Shown here: one piece after another, positions 51,971 through 61,315 of the stretch
Position numbering within the stretch: the first letter of the stretch is position 1
How the letters are laid out: each line of letters starts with the position of its first letter
Position numbers and translations under genes: made by a program
The notes under the pieces: model-generated
Databases searched by the model: none
What the model saw: only the letters and a program-made list of their open reading frames with translations
Told to the model about the DNA's origin: nothing
Source: AP-15 sp963733945
GTDB taxonomy: Bacteria > Pseudomonadota > Alphaproteobacteria > ATCC43930 > CGMCC-115725
DNA length: 64,000 nt
Assembly: GCA_963733945.1 (NCBI GenBank)
Contig: CAVTFD010000029.1
Span: forward strand, 15,683 to 79,682
Direction: 5' to 3'

Positions 51971-52999
51971 TTACCGATTGCGCGATCGCGACAGATAGGT
52001 CAGAGCAAACCGGGTGAACCCTGCGGCGCCCGACGGCATCACGAAAATCACCAGCAACATGATGACGCCGTAGACGGCCCCGGCCAAGCCGCGCGAAACG
52101 CTTTGCGCAATGTTTGGCACGTAAAGCACGAACAACCCGCCGAACAGGCATCCCGGCAGCGAGCCCATGCCGCCGATGATCAGACCGACCAGAAAATAGA
52201 TCGACAGGAACAGAGTGAAGCTGTCCGGCGCCACGAACTGTGCGACGAGCGCCCCCAAGGCTCCGGCGACACCGGTATAGAGCGCGCTGACGCCGAAGGT
52301 CAGCGTCTTGTAGAGCGGTGCGTTGACCCCCATCGCGGCGGCCGCGATCGGGTGGTCGCGGATTGCCATGATGGCGCGCCCGGTGCGGCTCTTCACCAGG
52401 TTGGCAGCGCCGGCGAACATGACCAGCACGACCCCCAGGGTAAAATAATAGAGCCATTGATCGGCGTTTATTGGCAGGAAGCCGGGCGCATCGGGCTGGT
52501 CGACGACGATGCCCTGCACCCCACCGGTCCAGCTTTCGAGGCCGTGGAATTTCAGGAGCTGCGGCAGCGCTACCGCCAGGGCAAAGGTGGCGAGCGCCAG
52601 GTAGAGCCCTTGCAGTCGTAACGCGGGCAGCCCGAACAGAAAGCCGACTACGAAGCAAACGCCCCCGGCTGCCGGCAATGTCCAATAATAGGCGATGCCG
52701 TACTGGTGCATTAGGATCGCCGTCACATAGGCGCCGAGACCGTAAAACGCGCCGTGCCCCAACGAGAACTGACCGTTGAAGCCGGTCAGCAAGTTGAGGC
52801 CGAGGATCGCCAGTCCATATATCATCACCTCGGTGAGCTGGAAGACGACGAAGCTCTGAACAACGAAGGGTAGAACCGCCGCGACCAGCAAAACACCCGC
52901 GACTATCCAATGGCGGGTCGCGAGCCAGGTCGCCCGCTGTGCGGCGCGCGTCGGGACGGCGGGCGTGAGGACGATGGTATCCTGCTGTGGCGTTGTCAT
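51971..52999 (-). CDS. livM: Branched-chain amino acid ABC transporter permease, LivM family
   Basis: The 342-aa membrane protein starts MTTPQQDTIVLTPAVPTRAA. After a 30-residue cytosolic segment it has eight to ten hydrophobic helices. LivM signatures include LNLLTGFNGQFSLGHGAFYG, VGFLFGLPALRLQGLYLALA, LVKSRTGRAIMAIRDHPIAA and SIYFLVGLIIGGMGSLPGCL. It pairs with the LivH permease, whose stop overlaps its start by 4 bp. It belongs to a HAAT-type importer of hydrophobic or related amino acids. Confidence 0.93.
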   Translation of the reverse strand: MTTPQQDTIVLTPAVPTRAAQRATWLATRHWIVAGVLLVAAVLPFVVQSFVVFQLTEVMIYGLAILGLNLLTGFNGQFSLGHGAFYGLGAYVTAILMHQYGIAYYWTLPAAGGVCFVVGFLFGLPALRLQGLYLALATFALAVALPQLLKFHGLESWTGGVQGIVVDQPDAPGFLPINADQWLYYFTLGVVLVMFAGAANLVKSRTGRAIMAIRDHPIAAAAMGVNAPLYKTLTFGVSALYTGVAGALGALVAQFVAPDSFTLFLSIYFLVGLIIGGMGSLPGCLFGGLFVLYVPNIAQSVSRGLAGAVYGVIMLLVIFVMPSGAAGFTRFALTYLSRSRNR

Positions 53000-53874
53000 A
53001 CCCGGCTCACGACGCTGCGGCCAAAAATCCCCGCTGGCCTTACCATCAGCACTGCGACGATCAGCAGGAGCGCGATCGTCAGCTTCAGGTCGCGGCCGAC
53101 ATAAGGGATGAATGTCGCCGCCAGATTTTCGATGACGCCGACGGCGAAGCCGCCCAGCACGGCACCGCCTGGGCTCGTCAACCCGCCGAGCACGGCGCCG
53201 GCAAAACCGTAAAGGAGCACGCCGAACATCATATTCGGTTCCAGAAAGACGACAGGCGCAATCAGCATGCCGGCGACCGCGCCGATCGCCGCCGCCATGC
53301 CCCAGCCGAGCGCCGTCATCCAGCCGACCCGAATTCCAACCAAGCGAGCCGATTCCGGATTGGCGGCGGCAGCGCGCATGGCAAGGCCGAGCCTGGTGCC
53401 GCGGAAGAACAGGTAAATAAGCCCCAGCAGCACAGCGGTAACGCCAATCATTCCGGCTTCATGCGTGTCGATTAGGACACTGCCGAAAAGTGGCTTGGTG
53501 CCAAAGGGGGTCGGAAAAGTCTTGATCGTATAGTCCCAGAGGTAACCGTCGCCGCTGTTCAGAATGCTGAACAGGGCGATGAACCCGACGAGGCTGGCGA
53601 GAATTGGCGCATGATGCAGCGGCTTGAACAAAATACGCTCGATCGCGATGCCGCCGATGAACGACAATGCCACTGCGCTGGCGAAGGCCACCCAATACGA
53701 CAAACCCCAGTGGATCAACTGCCAGGCGATAAAGGTCGAAAATGTCGCCATCTCGCCTTGCGCGAAATTGAGATGGTCTATCGCTTGGTAGATCATTACG
53801 ACAGCGAGGGCGACCAGCGCGTAGATTGCGCCGTTGGCAAGGCCGGCCATAACTTGCTGCAGCAGTAATTGCAT
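52996..53874 (-). CDS. livH: Branched-chain amino acid ABC transporter permease, LivH family
   Basis: The 292-aa protein is read from ATG 53874 (MQLLLQQVMAGLANGAIYAL); GTG 53892 is in frame but less usual. LivH features include LNFAQGEMATFSTFIAWQLI, IERILFKPLHHAPILASLVG and GLAMRAAAANPESARLVGIR. About eight helices are present. The end overlaps the livM start (52996-52999). The ATPase LivF gene ends 14 bp upstream of this start, so expression is continuous. Confidence 0.93.
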   Translation of the reverse strand: MQLLLQQVMAGLANGAIYALVALAVVMIYQAIDHLNFAQGEMATFSTFIAWQLIHWGLSYWVAFASAVALSFIGGIAIERILFKPLHHAPILASLVGFIALFSILNSGDGYLWDYTIKTFPTPFGTKPLFGSVLIDTHEAGMIGVTAVLLGLIYLFFRGTRLGLAMRAAAANPESARLVGIRVGWMTALGWGMAAAIGAVAGMLIAPVVFLEPNMMFGVLLYGFAGAVLGGLTSPGGAVLGGFAVGVIENLAATFIPYVGRDLKLTIALLLIVAVLMVRPAGIFGRSVVSRV

Positions 53875-53888
53875 CCTCGCCCCTCTGC

Positions 53889-54596
53889 TCAATAGCCCAG
53901 ATAGGCGCGCCGCACGTTTTCATCCGCGCCGATCGCCTCGGCCGGCCCATCCATCACGATGCGGCCGGTCTCGAGCAGATAGGCGTGCTCCGCGAGATCG
54001 AGCGCTAAGGTGGCGTTTTGCTCGACAATCAGCATCGCTACGCCCGCCTCCCGGTTGACCTGGCGCAGAATGGCGAACACCTCCTCGACGATCAGCGGCG
54101 CCAGGCCGAATGAGGGCTCGTCGAGCAGCATCAGTCGCGGCCGCAGCATCAGCGCACGGCCCACCGCCAGCATCTGCTGCTCGCCCCCAGACAGGGTTCC
54201 CGCCTGCTGCCACCGGCGTTCCTTGAGCCGCGGAAAGTGATGGAATACTTGTTCGATGTCCTGGGCGATCGCTGCGCGGTTGTGTCGGGTCATCGCGCCG
54301 AGCTCCAGGTTCTCCTCGACCGTCATGCGCACGAAGGTGCCGCGGCCCTCCGGCACATGTGCGACGCCGAGCCGCACGATCTCCTCGGTGGCGCGGCCCT
54401 CGATGCGCCGGTCGTCGAACCGGATCTCGCCAGTCATCCGCACCATTCCGCACAACGCGCGCAGCACCGTGGTCTTGCCGGCACCGTTGGCGCCAAGGAG
54501 GGTAATGATGCCGCCTTTGTCGAGCGTGAAATCGATCCCGTGCAGCGCCTGGCTTTCGCCGTAAAAGGCCTGCAACCCCGCGACCGATAGCATCAT
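53889..54596 (-). CDS. livF: ABC transporter ATP-binding protein, LivF family
   Basis: The 235-aa cytosolic ATPase starts MMLSVAGLQAFYGESQALHG. Walker A is LLGANGAGKTTVLRALCGMV, the signature is TLSGGEQQMLAVGRALML, and Walker B is MLLDEPSFGLAPLIVEEVFA, followed by a switch His replaced by Gln in IVEQNATLALDLAEHAYLLE, normal for LivF. It provides one of two ATPases of the importer. Its start overlaps the livG stop by 4 bp (54593-54596). Confidence 0.94.
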   Translation of the reverse strand: MMLSVAGLQAFYGESQALHGIDFTLDKGGIITLLGANGAGKTTVLRALCGMVRMTGEIRFDDRRIEGRATEEIVRLGVAHVPEGRGTFVRMTVEENLELGAMTRHNRAAIAQDIEQVFHHFPRLKERRWQQAGTLSGGEQQMLAVGRALMLRPRLMLLDEPSFGLAPLIVEEVFAILRQVNREAGVAMLIVEQNATLALDLAEHAYLLETGRIVMDGPAEAIGADENVRRAYLGY

Positions 54597-55390
54597 ATCG
54601 CAGCCGCCTTGGCGGTGCCGAGATAGGCGCGGATCACTTCTTCGTCCTGTTGGACTTCGGCGGGGGTGCCTTCGGCAATTTTGCGGCCGAAATCGAGTGC
54701 CACGACTTTGTCGGAAATCGACATCACGAGGCCCATGTGATGCTCGACGAGCAGAACCGTTACGTGCCGTTCGTCGCGGATGCGCTGGATCAGCGCGCCC
54801 AATTCGCCGACCTCGCTGTGGGTCAGCCCACCGGCCGGCTCGTCGAGCAGCACCAGCTTGGGGCGACTTGCCAGCGCCCGCGCCAATTCAACCCGCTTGC
54901 GGGTGCCGAACGACAACCCAGTGACTGGGCGCGAGGCCACTTCATCAAGCTCCAGCATCTCGATCAGCGACCAGACGGTCTCGTCGAGCGCGGTCTGCTG
55001 CTGGCGCACCCATGGCAGGCGCAGCGCATCGGTGACGAAGTCGCCGCGGCTGTGGGCATGCCCCCCGATGCGGACGTTATCGAGCACTGTTTGCGGCGCG
55101 AAAAGGGCCAAGTTCTGAAAGGTGCGGCTGATGCCGATCTCAGCGATATCGTGAGGCCGGCGGGTCAAGAGCGAACGCCCCAGGAATAAAATATCACCGC
55201 TGACCGGCGTGTAGAGACGGCTGAGGCAATTGAACAGCGTCGTCTTGCCGGCGCCATTCGGCCCGATCAGGCCGAGGATCTGGCCTTCCTCAAGATCGAA
55301 CGAGACTCCGTCGAGTGCCATGATGCCGCCGAACCGCACCACGACGTCGCTGACTTCGAGCAGCTTGGCGTCGGGTGCGCCGCCGGTCAT
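54593..55390 (-). CDS. livG: ABC transporter ATP-binding protein, LivG family
   Basis: The 265-aa ATPase is read from 55390 (MTGGAPDAKLLEVSDVVVRF); upstream codons in the frame are not family-like. Walker A is LIGPNGAGKTTLFNCLSRLY, the signature is VTGLSFGTRKRVELARALAS, and Walker B is LVLLDEPAGGLTHSEVGELG, then VLLVEHHMGLVMSISDKVVA. It is the first gene of the importer operon, so the promoter should lie in 55391-55650. That segment contains no other gene I can support. Confidence 0.93.
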   Translation of the reverse strand: MTGGAPDAKLLEVSDVVVRFGGIMALDGVSFDLEEGQILGLIGPNGAGKTTLFNCLSRLYTPVSGDILFLGRSLLTRRPHDIAEIGISRTFQNLALFAPQTVLDNVRIGGHAHSRGDFVTDALRLPWVRQQQTALDETVWSLIEMLELDEVASRPVTGLSFGTRKRVELARALASRPKLVLLDEPAGGLTHSEVGELGALIQRIRDERHVTVLLVEHHMGLVMSISDKVVALDFGRKIAEGTPAEVQQDEEVIRAYLGTAKAAAI

Positions 55391-55650
55391 CGGCGGAAGG
55401 CAGGGAAACGGGCGGCCTCGCCCGACATGCAACCCAGGCCGTACACGCTCACCGTGCCTACCCCGCAAATTTCGATATCTCCTATGCGAACTTGCCGACC
55501 TACGGGACTCACGTCAAGCGGGCAAATATCGATCACCCTACCGCGCTCTCTGGTCCTTATCGGGAGGATCGCTATGGAGCGGGATCGCTCCTGGTGTGCG
55601 ATCGCGCCGACGGACCGGCAGCGACGCGGGGAATGTGACCGCGGACTATC

Positions 55651-55738
55651 GCGGCAGCTTCTTTTTCAGCAGCTGGTTCGCCAGCGCCGGATTGGCTTTG
55701 TCTTGGGTGAGATGTCTTATCCGAGGAAGCCGTAGATG
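55651..55738 (-). pseudogene. Decayed 3' end of gatB (third copy)
   Basis: Read leftward, the DNA still spells KANPALANQLLKKKLP and, ahead of it, a damaged LYGFFVGQVMRATQG region, with several small deletions and an in-frame stop. The DNA aligns with the last about 30 codons of intact gatB (56564-56660) at about three quarters identity. It marks the downstream end of an older gatB copy beyond the unrecognised gene at 55782-56555. Confidence 0.7.
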
Positions 55739-55781
55739 ATCAGCGCGCACGGCGGTGTGTCCGGCCCCGGTTCCCAAAGCT

Positions 55782-56555
55782 TTAGGGGGTCAGATCACGA
55801 ACGACATGCTCAACGGCGGCAAGCGCCGACAGTGCTGTGGCACGGTCGCATACCTGCCCGAGACGGGCGGCACGGCCGGGATGAATTAGGTTTCTGAAAT
55901 CCTTCCCCAGTCGTGCCTGAATAGCGGTCTCCAAGGTGATGAGGCCTAGCTGATACGCCACCTCGATCAGCTCGATAAAGGTCCATCGCTCAGGATTTGG
56001 GCGGGGACGTTGCGTGAGCGTCCCAGCCGCGATAAGCGCTTTGATCGCCGCCGCAAGGGATCCCTGCTTCTGTCCGACTCCCCACAACAGTAGGGCTTCG
56101 GTCGCTGAGCCCGCCAGCACAGTGGCGCCTTTCCACTCAGCGTTCATCGAGTCCTGGTTCGCGGCACTGATGTCTTGGCGGATGCTTTCGCGAAGGTCGG
56201 GGTCGGTGATAAATAGCAGCTTCGTCGTACTGGGTGATGGCACTTGATCGGGGCATTTCGCCAAAGTTTGGCGAAGCAGAGCCATCACGCTCGTGTCTCG
56301 ATGTTCGTTTACCTGAAATGAATTACCACCTCCTGTCCAGATTTTCTGGATAGTTTCTGCCAACGATATAGCAACAATATAATCGCTGAGATCCTGTCCT
56401 GTTAGCGTCAGCAGCTCGGGCGGTAACTCCTTCGTAAGGGACAAGATTGCCGCAAGCGTGGGTCCAGAACGGATAGTCGCCCGACTATTTGTCCTTACTT
56501 CTGGAAATAGTTCGTCTATCACCTCAATGATTTGGCTAGGAACGACGCGAGGCAT
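55782..56555 (-). CDS. Hypothetical protein inserted between gatB and a gatB relic
   Basis: The 257-aa protein starts MPRVVPSQIIEVIDELFPEV. The N-terminal half has GPTLAAILSLTKELPPELLT and a polar, non-membrane sequence. The C-terminal part is helical and ends in LGKDFRNLIHPGRAARLGQV, which faintly recalls HEPN-type helices (R..IHPG), but the Rx4-6H motif is not cleanly present. I do not recognise the family. It starts 8 bp after the gatB stop, so it is placed as a downstream operon gene. GC content is lower than the gat genes, suggesting a separate origin. Confidence 0.6.
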   Translation of the reverse strand: MPRVVPSQIIEVIDELFPEVRTNSRATIRSGPTLAAILSLTKELPPELLTLTGQDLSDYIVAISLAETIQKIWTGGGNSFQVNEHRDTSVMALLRQTLAKCPDQVPSPSTTKLLFITDPDLRESIRQDISAANQDSMNAEWKGATVLAGSATEALLLWGVGQKQGSLAAAIKALIAAGTLTQRPRPNPERWTFIELIEVAYQLGLITLETAIQARLGKDFRNLIHPGRAARLGQVCDRATALSALAAVEHVVRDLTP

Positions 56556-56563
56556 GACGTCGT

Positions 56564-58024
56564 CTAGCCCGCGAGCTTCTTTCTCAGCAATTCGTTCACG
56601 AGGCCGGGGTTGGCTTTACCTTGGGTGGCGCGCATGACTTGGCCGACGAAGAAGCCGTAGAGCTTGTCGCGGCCAGCGCGATATTCGGCGACCTTCTCGG
56701 CCTGGTCGGCGAGCACTGCGTCGATCGCAGCGGCGATGGCGCCCTCGTCGGTGACTTGGCGCAGGCCTTTGTTTTCCACAATCGCCGCGGGATCGGTTCC
56801 CGTCGCAACCATCTCGGCGAACACGTCCTTAGCGAGGCGGCCGGAGATCGTGCTGTCAGCAATCAGGTCAATCAACGCGCCAAGTTGCCCGGGCGACACC
56901 GGCGATCGCTCGATGCCGGTCCCGAGCCGGTTCAACGCGGCGAACAAGTCGCCAGTAACCCAGTTCGCCGCCACCTTAGGATCGCGCCCTTCGGCGACAC
57001 GCTCGAAAAACAGCGCACTCGCCTGCTCGGCGACCAGCACCTCGGCGTCCTCGGGCGAAAGATGAAGGTCCGACACGAACCGCGCCTTCTTGGCGTCGGG
57101 CAACTCGGGCAATTGGGCGCGCAGCCCCTCGACCCAGTCGGGATCGAGAACCAATGGCAGCAGGTCGGGGTCGGGAAAATAGCGATAGTCGTGCGCTTCT
57201 GCCTTCGAGCGCATCGGCCGGGTGATCCCGCGCGCGACATCGAACAGACGGGTCTGCTGCGCGACCTTATCGCCCCCCTCGATCAGCTCGACCTGGCGTC
57301 GCGCCTCGTACTCGATCGCTTGCATTACATAGCGCACCGAGTTGACATTCTTGATCTCGCACCGGGTGCCATAGGGCTCGCCCGGCCGGCGCACCGACAC
57401 GTTGGCGTCGCAGCGCATCGAGCCCTCGTCCATGTTGCCGTCGCAGGTGCCGAGATAGCGCAGGATCGAGCGTAGTTTGCGCAGGTAGATTCCCGCCTCC
57501 TCCGCACTCCTCAAATCAGGCTCGGAAACGATCTCCATCAGCCCGACTCCGGCCCGATTCAAATCGACATAGGTCAGGCTCGGATGCTGATCGTGCAGGC
57601 TTTTGCCGGCGTCCTGCTCGAGATGAAGGCGGGTGATGCCGATCTCGCGCGTCGAGCCGTCAGGCATGTCGAGGACGACCCGGCCGTGCCCGACCACCGG
57701 CTGCAAATATTGCGAGATCTGATAGCCGGCCGGCAGGTCGGGATAGAAATAATTCTTGCGATCGAACACGCTCTTAAAATTGATCTCGGCCTCGAGACCG
57801 AGCCCGGTCTTGACGGCCTGCTCGACGCAAACTCGGTTGATTACCGGCAGCATACCTGGGAACGCGGCATCGACCGGCGAGACCTGGGTATTGGGCTCGG
57901 CCCCGAAATCGGTAGCCGCCCCGGAAAATAATTTTGCCTTCGACACCACCTGGGCATGCACCTCCAGCCCGATCACGGTTTCCCACTCGCCGGTGCGGCC
58001 CTCGATCAGTCCGGTGACGCCCAT
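56564..58024 (-). CDS. gatB: Aspartyl/glutamyl-tRNA amidotransferase subunit B, full length
   Basis: The 486-aa protein starts MGVTGLIEGRTGEWETVIGL. GatB motifs are present: GLEVHAQVVSKAKLFSGA, NTQVSPVDAAFPGMLPVINR, YFYPDLPAGYQISQYLQPVV, QDAGKSLHDQHPSLTYVDLN and DLNRAGVGLMEIVSEPDLRS. The C-terminal YqeY domain ends MRATQGKANPGLVNELLRKK, correct for the family. It is one of two gatB-like copies and the only one with a natural end. It phosphorylates and helps amidate Glu-tRNAGln/Asp-tRNAAsn with GatC and GatA. The copies differ at about nine residues. Confidence 0.94.
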   Translation of the reverse strand: MGVTGLIEGRTGEWETVIGLEVHAQVVSKAKLFSGAATDFGAEPNTQVSPVDAAFPGMLPVINRVCVEQAVKTGLGLEAEINFKSVFDRKNYFYPDLPAGYQISQYLQPVVGHGRVVLDMPDGSTREIGITRLHLEQDAGKSLHDQHPSLTYVDLNRAGVGLMEIVSEPDLRSAEEAGIYLRKLRSILRYLGTCDGNMDEGSMRCDANVSVRRPGEPYGTRCEIKNVNSVRYVMQAIEYEARRQVELIEGGDKVAQQTRLFDVARGITRPMRSKAEAHDYRYFPDPDLLPLVLDPDWVEGLRAQLPELPDAKKARFVSDLHLSPEDAEVLVAEQASALFFERVAEGRDPKVAANWVTGDLFAALNRLGTGIERSPVSPGQLGALIDLIADSTISGRLAKDVFAEMVATGTDPAAIVENKGLRQVTDEGAIAAAIDAVLADQAEKVAEYRAGRDKLYGFFVGQVMRATQGKANPGLVNELLRKKLAG

Positions 58025-58957
58025 CAGCGGCCTCCCGCGATAAAGCCCGGTAAATGTTGGAATTGCGCAGCGTGTTCCAGCACCTCGGCAACGCGCAACA
58101 TCCCTTCCTCGTCAAAAGCACGGCCGATGATCTGCAAGCCGAGCGGCAGCCCCTCGGCGGAAAGCCCGGCCGGAACCGAGATCGCAGGCAATCCGGCGAG
58201 GTTGGCCGGTACGGTAAACACATCGTTTAGATACATGGCGATGGGGTCGTCGCTGTTCTCACCGATCGCGAAGGCGGCCGAGGGCGCAGTCGGCGCCAGG
58301 ATGCAGTCGACCCGCTCGAACGCGGCGGCAAAGTCGCGGGCGATCAGGGCGCGCACCCGCTGCGCCTTCAAGTAATAGGCGTCGTAATAGCCGGCCGACA
58401 GAACATAGGTGCCGATCAGGACGCGGCGGCGGACCTCGGCGCCAAAGCCAGCGGCGCGGGTCAATTCGTACATTTCGTCGAGGCTGTCGCCGTCAACCCG
58501 TAGTCCAAAGCGCACCCCGTCGTAGCGTGCGAGGTTCGCGGAGGCTTCGGCCGGGGCTATGATGTAATAGGCCGGCAATGCGTACTTGGTATGCGGCAGT
58601 GATACCTCGACCGGCTCGGCGCCAGCTTCGCGCAGCCGATCTGCGCCCTGACGCCACAACGCCTCGATCTCTTGCGGCATGCCGTCGGCGCGGTATTCGC
58701 GCGGGATACCGATCCGCAGGCCCCGAATGTCGCCGGTCATCGCGGCCTCGTAATCCGGCACCGGCAGCGGCGCTGAGGTCGAGTCCCGAGGGTCGTGCCC
58801 CGCCATGGTCCGGAGCATGATCGCCGCATCGCGCACCGTGCGGGTCATCGGTCCCGGATGGTCGAGGGAGGAGGCATAGGCTACAATCCCCCAGCGCGAG
58901 CAGCGGCCGTATGTCGGCTTTAGCCCGACGATGCCGCAAAAGCTCGCCGGTTGGCGG
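56608..58957 (-). repeat. Tandem duplication unit, downstream copy (gatA 3' part + gatB)
   Basis: This copy of the 2358-bp offset unit runs from the gatA fragment to the gatB 3' region. Its partner is 58958-61315. The copies are mostly identical in gatA with a few changes, such as AEGLPLG against ADGLPLG and EGMLRV against EGVLRV, and differ at several positions in gatB. The junction at about 58957 shares CGGGGTTGGCTT with the gatB end. Confidence 0.88.
58024..58957 (-). pseudogene. 5'-truncated second copy of gatA
   Basis: The gatA text resumes at QPASFCGIVGLKPTYGRCSR and runs unbroken to GFIAGGR, nearly identical to the intact gatA C-terminal 310 residues. It lacks codons 1-189, including the catalytic Lys79, Ser164 and Ser188, and has no start of its own; upstream it is fused out of frame to gatB text. 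An open frame from 59166 covers it but its first 60 residues are nonsense. It cannot be an amidase. It lies between the two gatB copies. Confidence 0.9.
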
Positions 58958-60382
58958 AAGCGCGGGGTTGGCTTTGCCTTGGGTGGCGCGCATGACCTGG
59001 CCGACGAAGAAGCCGTAGAGCTTGTCGCGGCCAGCGCGATATTCGGCGACCTTCTCGGCCTGGGCGGCGAGCACCGCGTCGATCGCGGCGGCGATGGCGC
59101 CCTCGTCGGTGACCTGGCGCAGGCCTTTGTTTTCGACAATCGCGGCGGGATCGGCTCCCGTCGCAACCATCTCGGCGAACACGTCCTTAGCGAGGCGGCC
59201 GGAGATCGTGCTGTCGGCGATCAGGTCGATCAACGCGCCAAGTTGCCCGGGCGACACCGGCGATTGCTCGATGCCGGTCCCGAGCCGGTTCAACGCGGCG
59301 AACAAGTCGCCGGTCACCCAGTTGGCCGCCACCTTGGGATCGCGCCCTTCGGCGACACGCTCGAAAAACAGCGCACTCGCCTGCTCGGCGACCAGCACCT
59401 CGGCGTCCTCGGGCGAAAGACGAAGGTCCGACACGAACCGCGCCTTCTTGGCGTCGGGCAACTCGGGCAATTGGGCGCGCAGCCCCTCGACCCAGTCGGG
59501 ATCGAGCACCAATGGCAACAGGTCGGGGTCGGGAAAATAGCGATAGTCGTGCGCTTCTTCCTTCGAGCGCATCGGCCGGGTGATCCCGCGCGCGACATCG
59601 AACAGACGGGTCTGCTGCGCGACCTTGCCGCCCTCCTCGATCAGCTCGACCTGGCGTCGCGCCTCGTACTCGATCGCCTGCATCACATAGCGCACCGAGT
59701 TGACATTCTTGATCTCGCACCGGGTGCCATAGGGCTCGCCCGGCCGGCGCACCGACACGTTGGCGTCGCAGCGCATCGAGCCCTCGTCCATGTTGCCGTC
59801 GCAGGTGCCGAGATAGCGCAGGATCGAGCGCAGTTTGCGCAGGTAGATTCCCGCCTCCTCCGCACTCCTCAAATCAGGCTCGGAAACGATCTCCATCAGC
59901 CCGACTCCGGCGCGATTCAGATCGACATAGGTCAGGCTCGGATGCTGATCGTGCAGGCTTTTGCCGGCATCCTGCTCGAGATGAAGCCGGGTGATGCCGA
60001 TCTCGCGCGTCGAGCCGTCAGGCATGTCGAGGACGACCCGGCCGTGCCCGACCACCGGCTGCAAATATTGCGAGATCTGATAGCCGGCCGGCAGGTCGGG
60101 ATAGAAATAATTCTTGCGGTCGAACACGCTCTTAAGATTGATCTCGGCCTCGAGACCGAGCCCGGTCTTGACCGCCTGCTCGACGCAAACTCGGTTGATC
60201 ACCGGCAGCATGCCTGGGAACGCGGCATCGACCGGCGAGACCTGGGTATTGGGCTCGGCCCCGAAATCGGTCGCCGCCCCGGAAAACAATTTTGCCTTCG
60301 ACACCACCTGGGCATGCACTTCGAGCCCGATCACGGTTTCCCACTTGCCGGTGCGGCCCTCGATCAGTCCGGTGACGCTCAT
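58493..60382 (-). pseudogene. gatB copy with 3' end replaced by out-of-frame gatA
   Basis: The frame begins MSVTGLIEGRTGKWETVIGL and matches intact gatB to VMRATQGKANP (residue about 474, junction near 58957). It then reads about 155 unrelated residues in the wrong frame of gatA until the stop at 58493, giving 629 aa. The last dozen GatB residues, the end of the YqeY tail, are lost, so tRNA binding could be impaired although the kinase/cradle domain is intact. It starts with a one-base overlap (TGATG) after gatA. It may still be translated. Confidence 0.88.
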
Positions 60383-61315
60383 CAGCGGCCTCCCGCGATA
60401 AAGCCCGGTAAATGTTGGAATTGCGCAGCGCGTTCCAGCACCTCGGCGACGCGCAACACCCCTTCCTCGTCAAAGGCACGGCCGATGATCTGCAAGCCGA
60501 GCGGCAGCCCGTCGGCGGAAAGCCCGGCCGGAACCGAGATCGCAGGCAATCCGGCGAGGTTGGCCGGTACGGTAAACACATCGTTTAGATACATCGCGAT
60601 GGGGTCGTCGCTGTTCTCGCCGATCGCGAAGGCGGCCGAGGGCGCAGTCGGCGCCAGGATGCAGTCGACCCGCTCGAACGCGGCGGCAAAGTCGCGGGCG
60701 ATCAGGGCGCGCACCCGCTGCGCCTTCAAGTAATAGGCGTCGTAATAGCCGGCCGACAGAACATAGGTGCCGATCAGGACGCGGCGGCGGACCTCGGCGC
60801 CAAAGCCAGCGGCGCGGGTCAATTCGTACATTTCGTCGAGGCTGTCGCCGTCAACCCGTAGTCCAAAGCGCACCCCGTCGTAGCGTGCGAGGTTCGAGGA
60901 GGCTTCGGCCGGGGCTATGATGTAATAGGTCGGCAATGCGTACTTGGTATGCGGCAGTGATACCTCGACCGGCTCGGCGCCAGCTTCGCGCAGCCGATCT
61001 GCGCCCTGACGCCACAACGCCTCGATCTCTTGCGGCATGCCGTCGGCGCGGTATTCGCGCGGGATACCGATCCGCAGGCCCCGAATGTCGCCGGTCATCG
61101 CGGCCTCGTAATCCGGCACCGGCAGCGGCGCTGAGGTCGAGTCCCGAGGGTCGTGCCCCGCCATGGTCCGGAGCATGATCGCCGCATCGCGCACCGTGCG
61201 GGTCATCGGTCCCGGATGGTCGAGCGAGGAGGCATAGGCGACGATCCCCCAGCGCGAGCAGCGGCCGTATGTCGGCTTTAGCCCGACGATGCCGCAAAAG
61301 CTCGCCGGTTGGCGG
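58958..61315 (-). repeat. Tandem duplication unit, upstream copy
   Basis: Contains gatB' (5' 474 codons) and the gatA 3' part that belongs to the intact gatA. Identity with the downstream copy starts at the plus-strand position near CTCGCCGGTTGGCGGA and ends where gatB text meets it. Point differences show it is not a simple assembly collapse or exact repeat. Confidence 0.88.

Noticed and set aside
58931..60733. 600-codon plus-strand frame across the gat duplication
   Set aside because: It is the antisense shadow of gatB/gatA; its text has no domain and duplicates in the second copy only because the DNA does.
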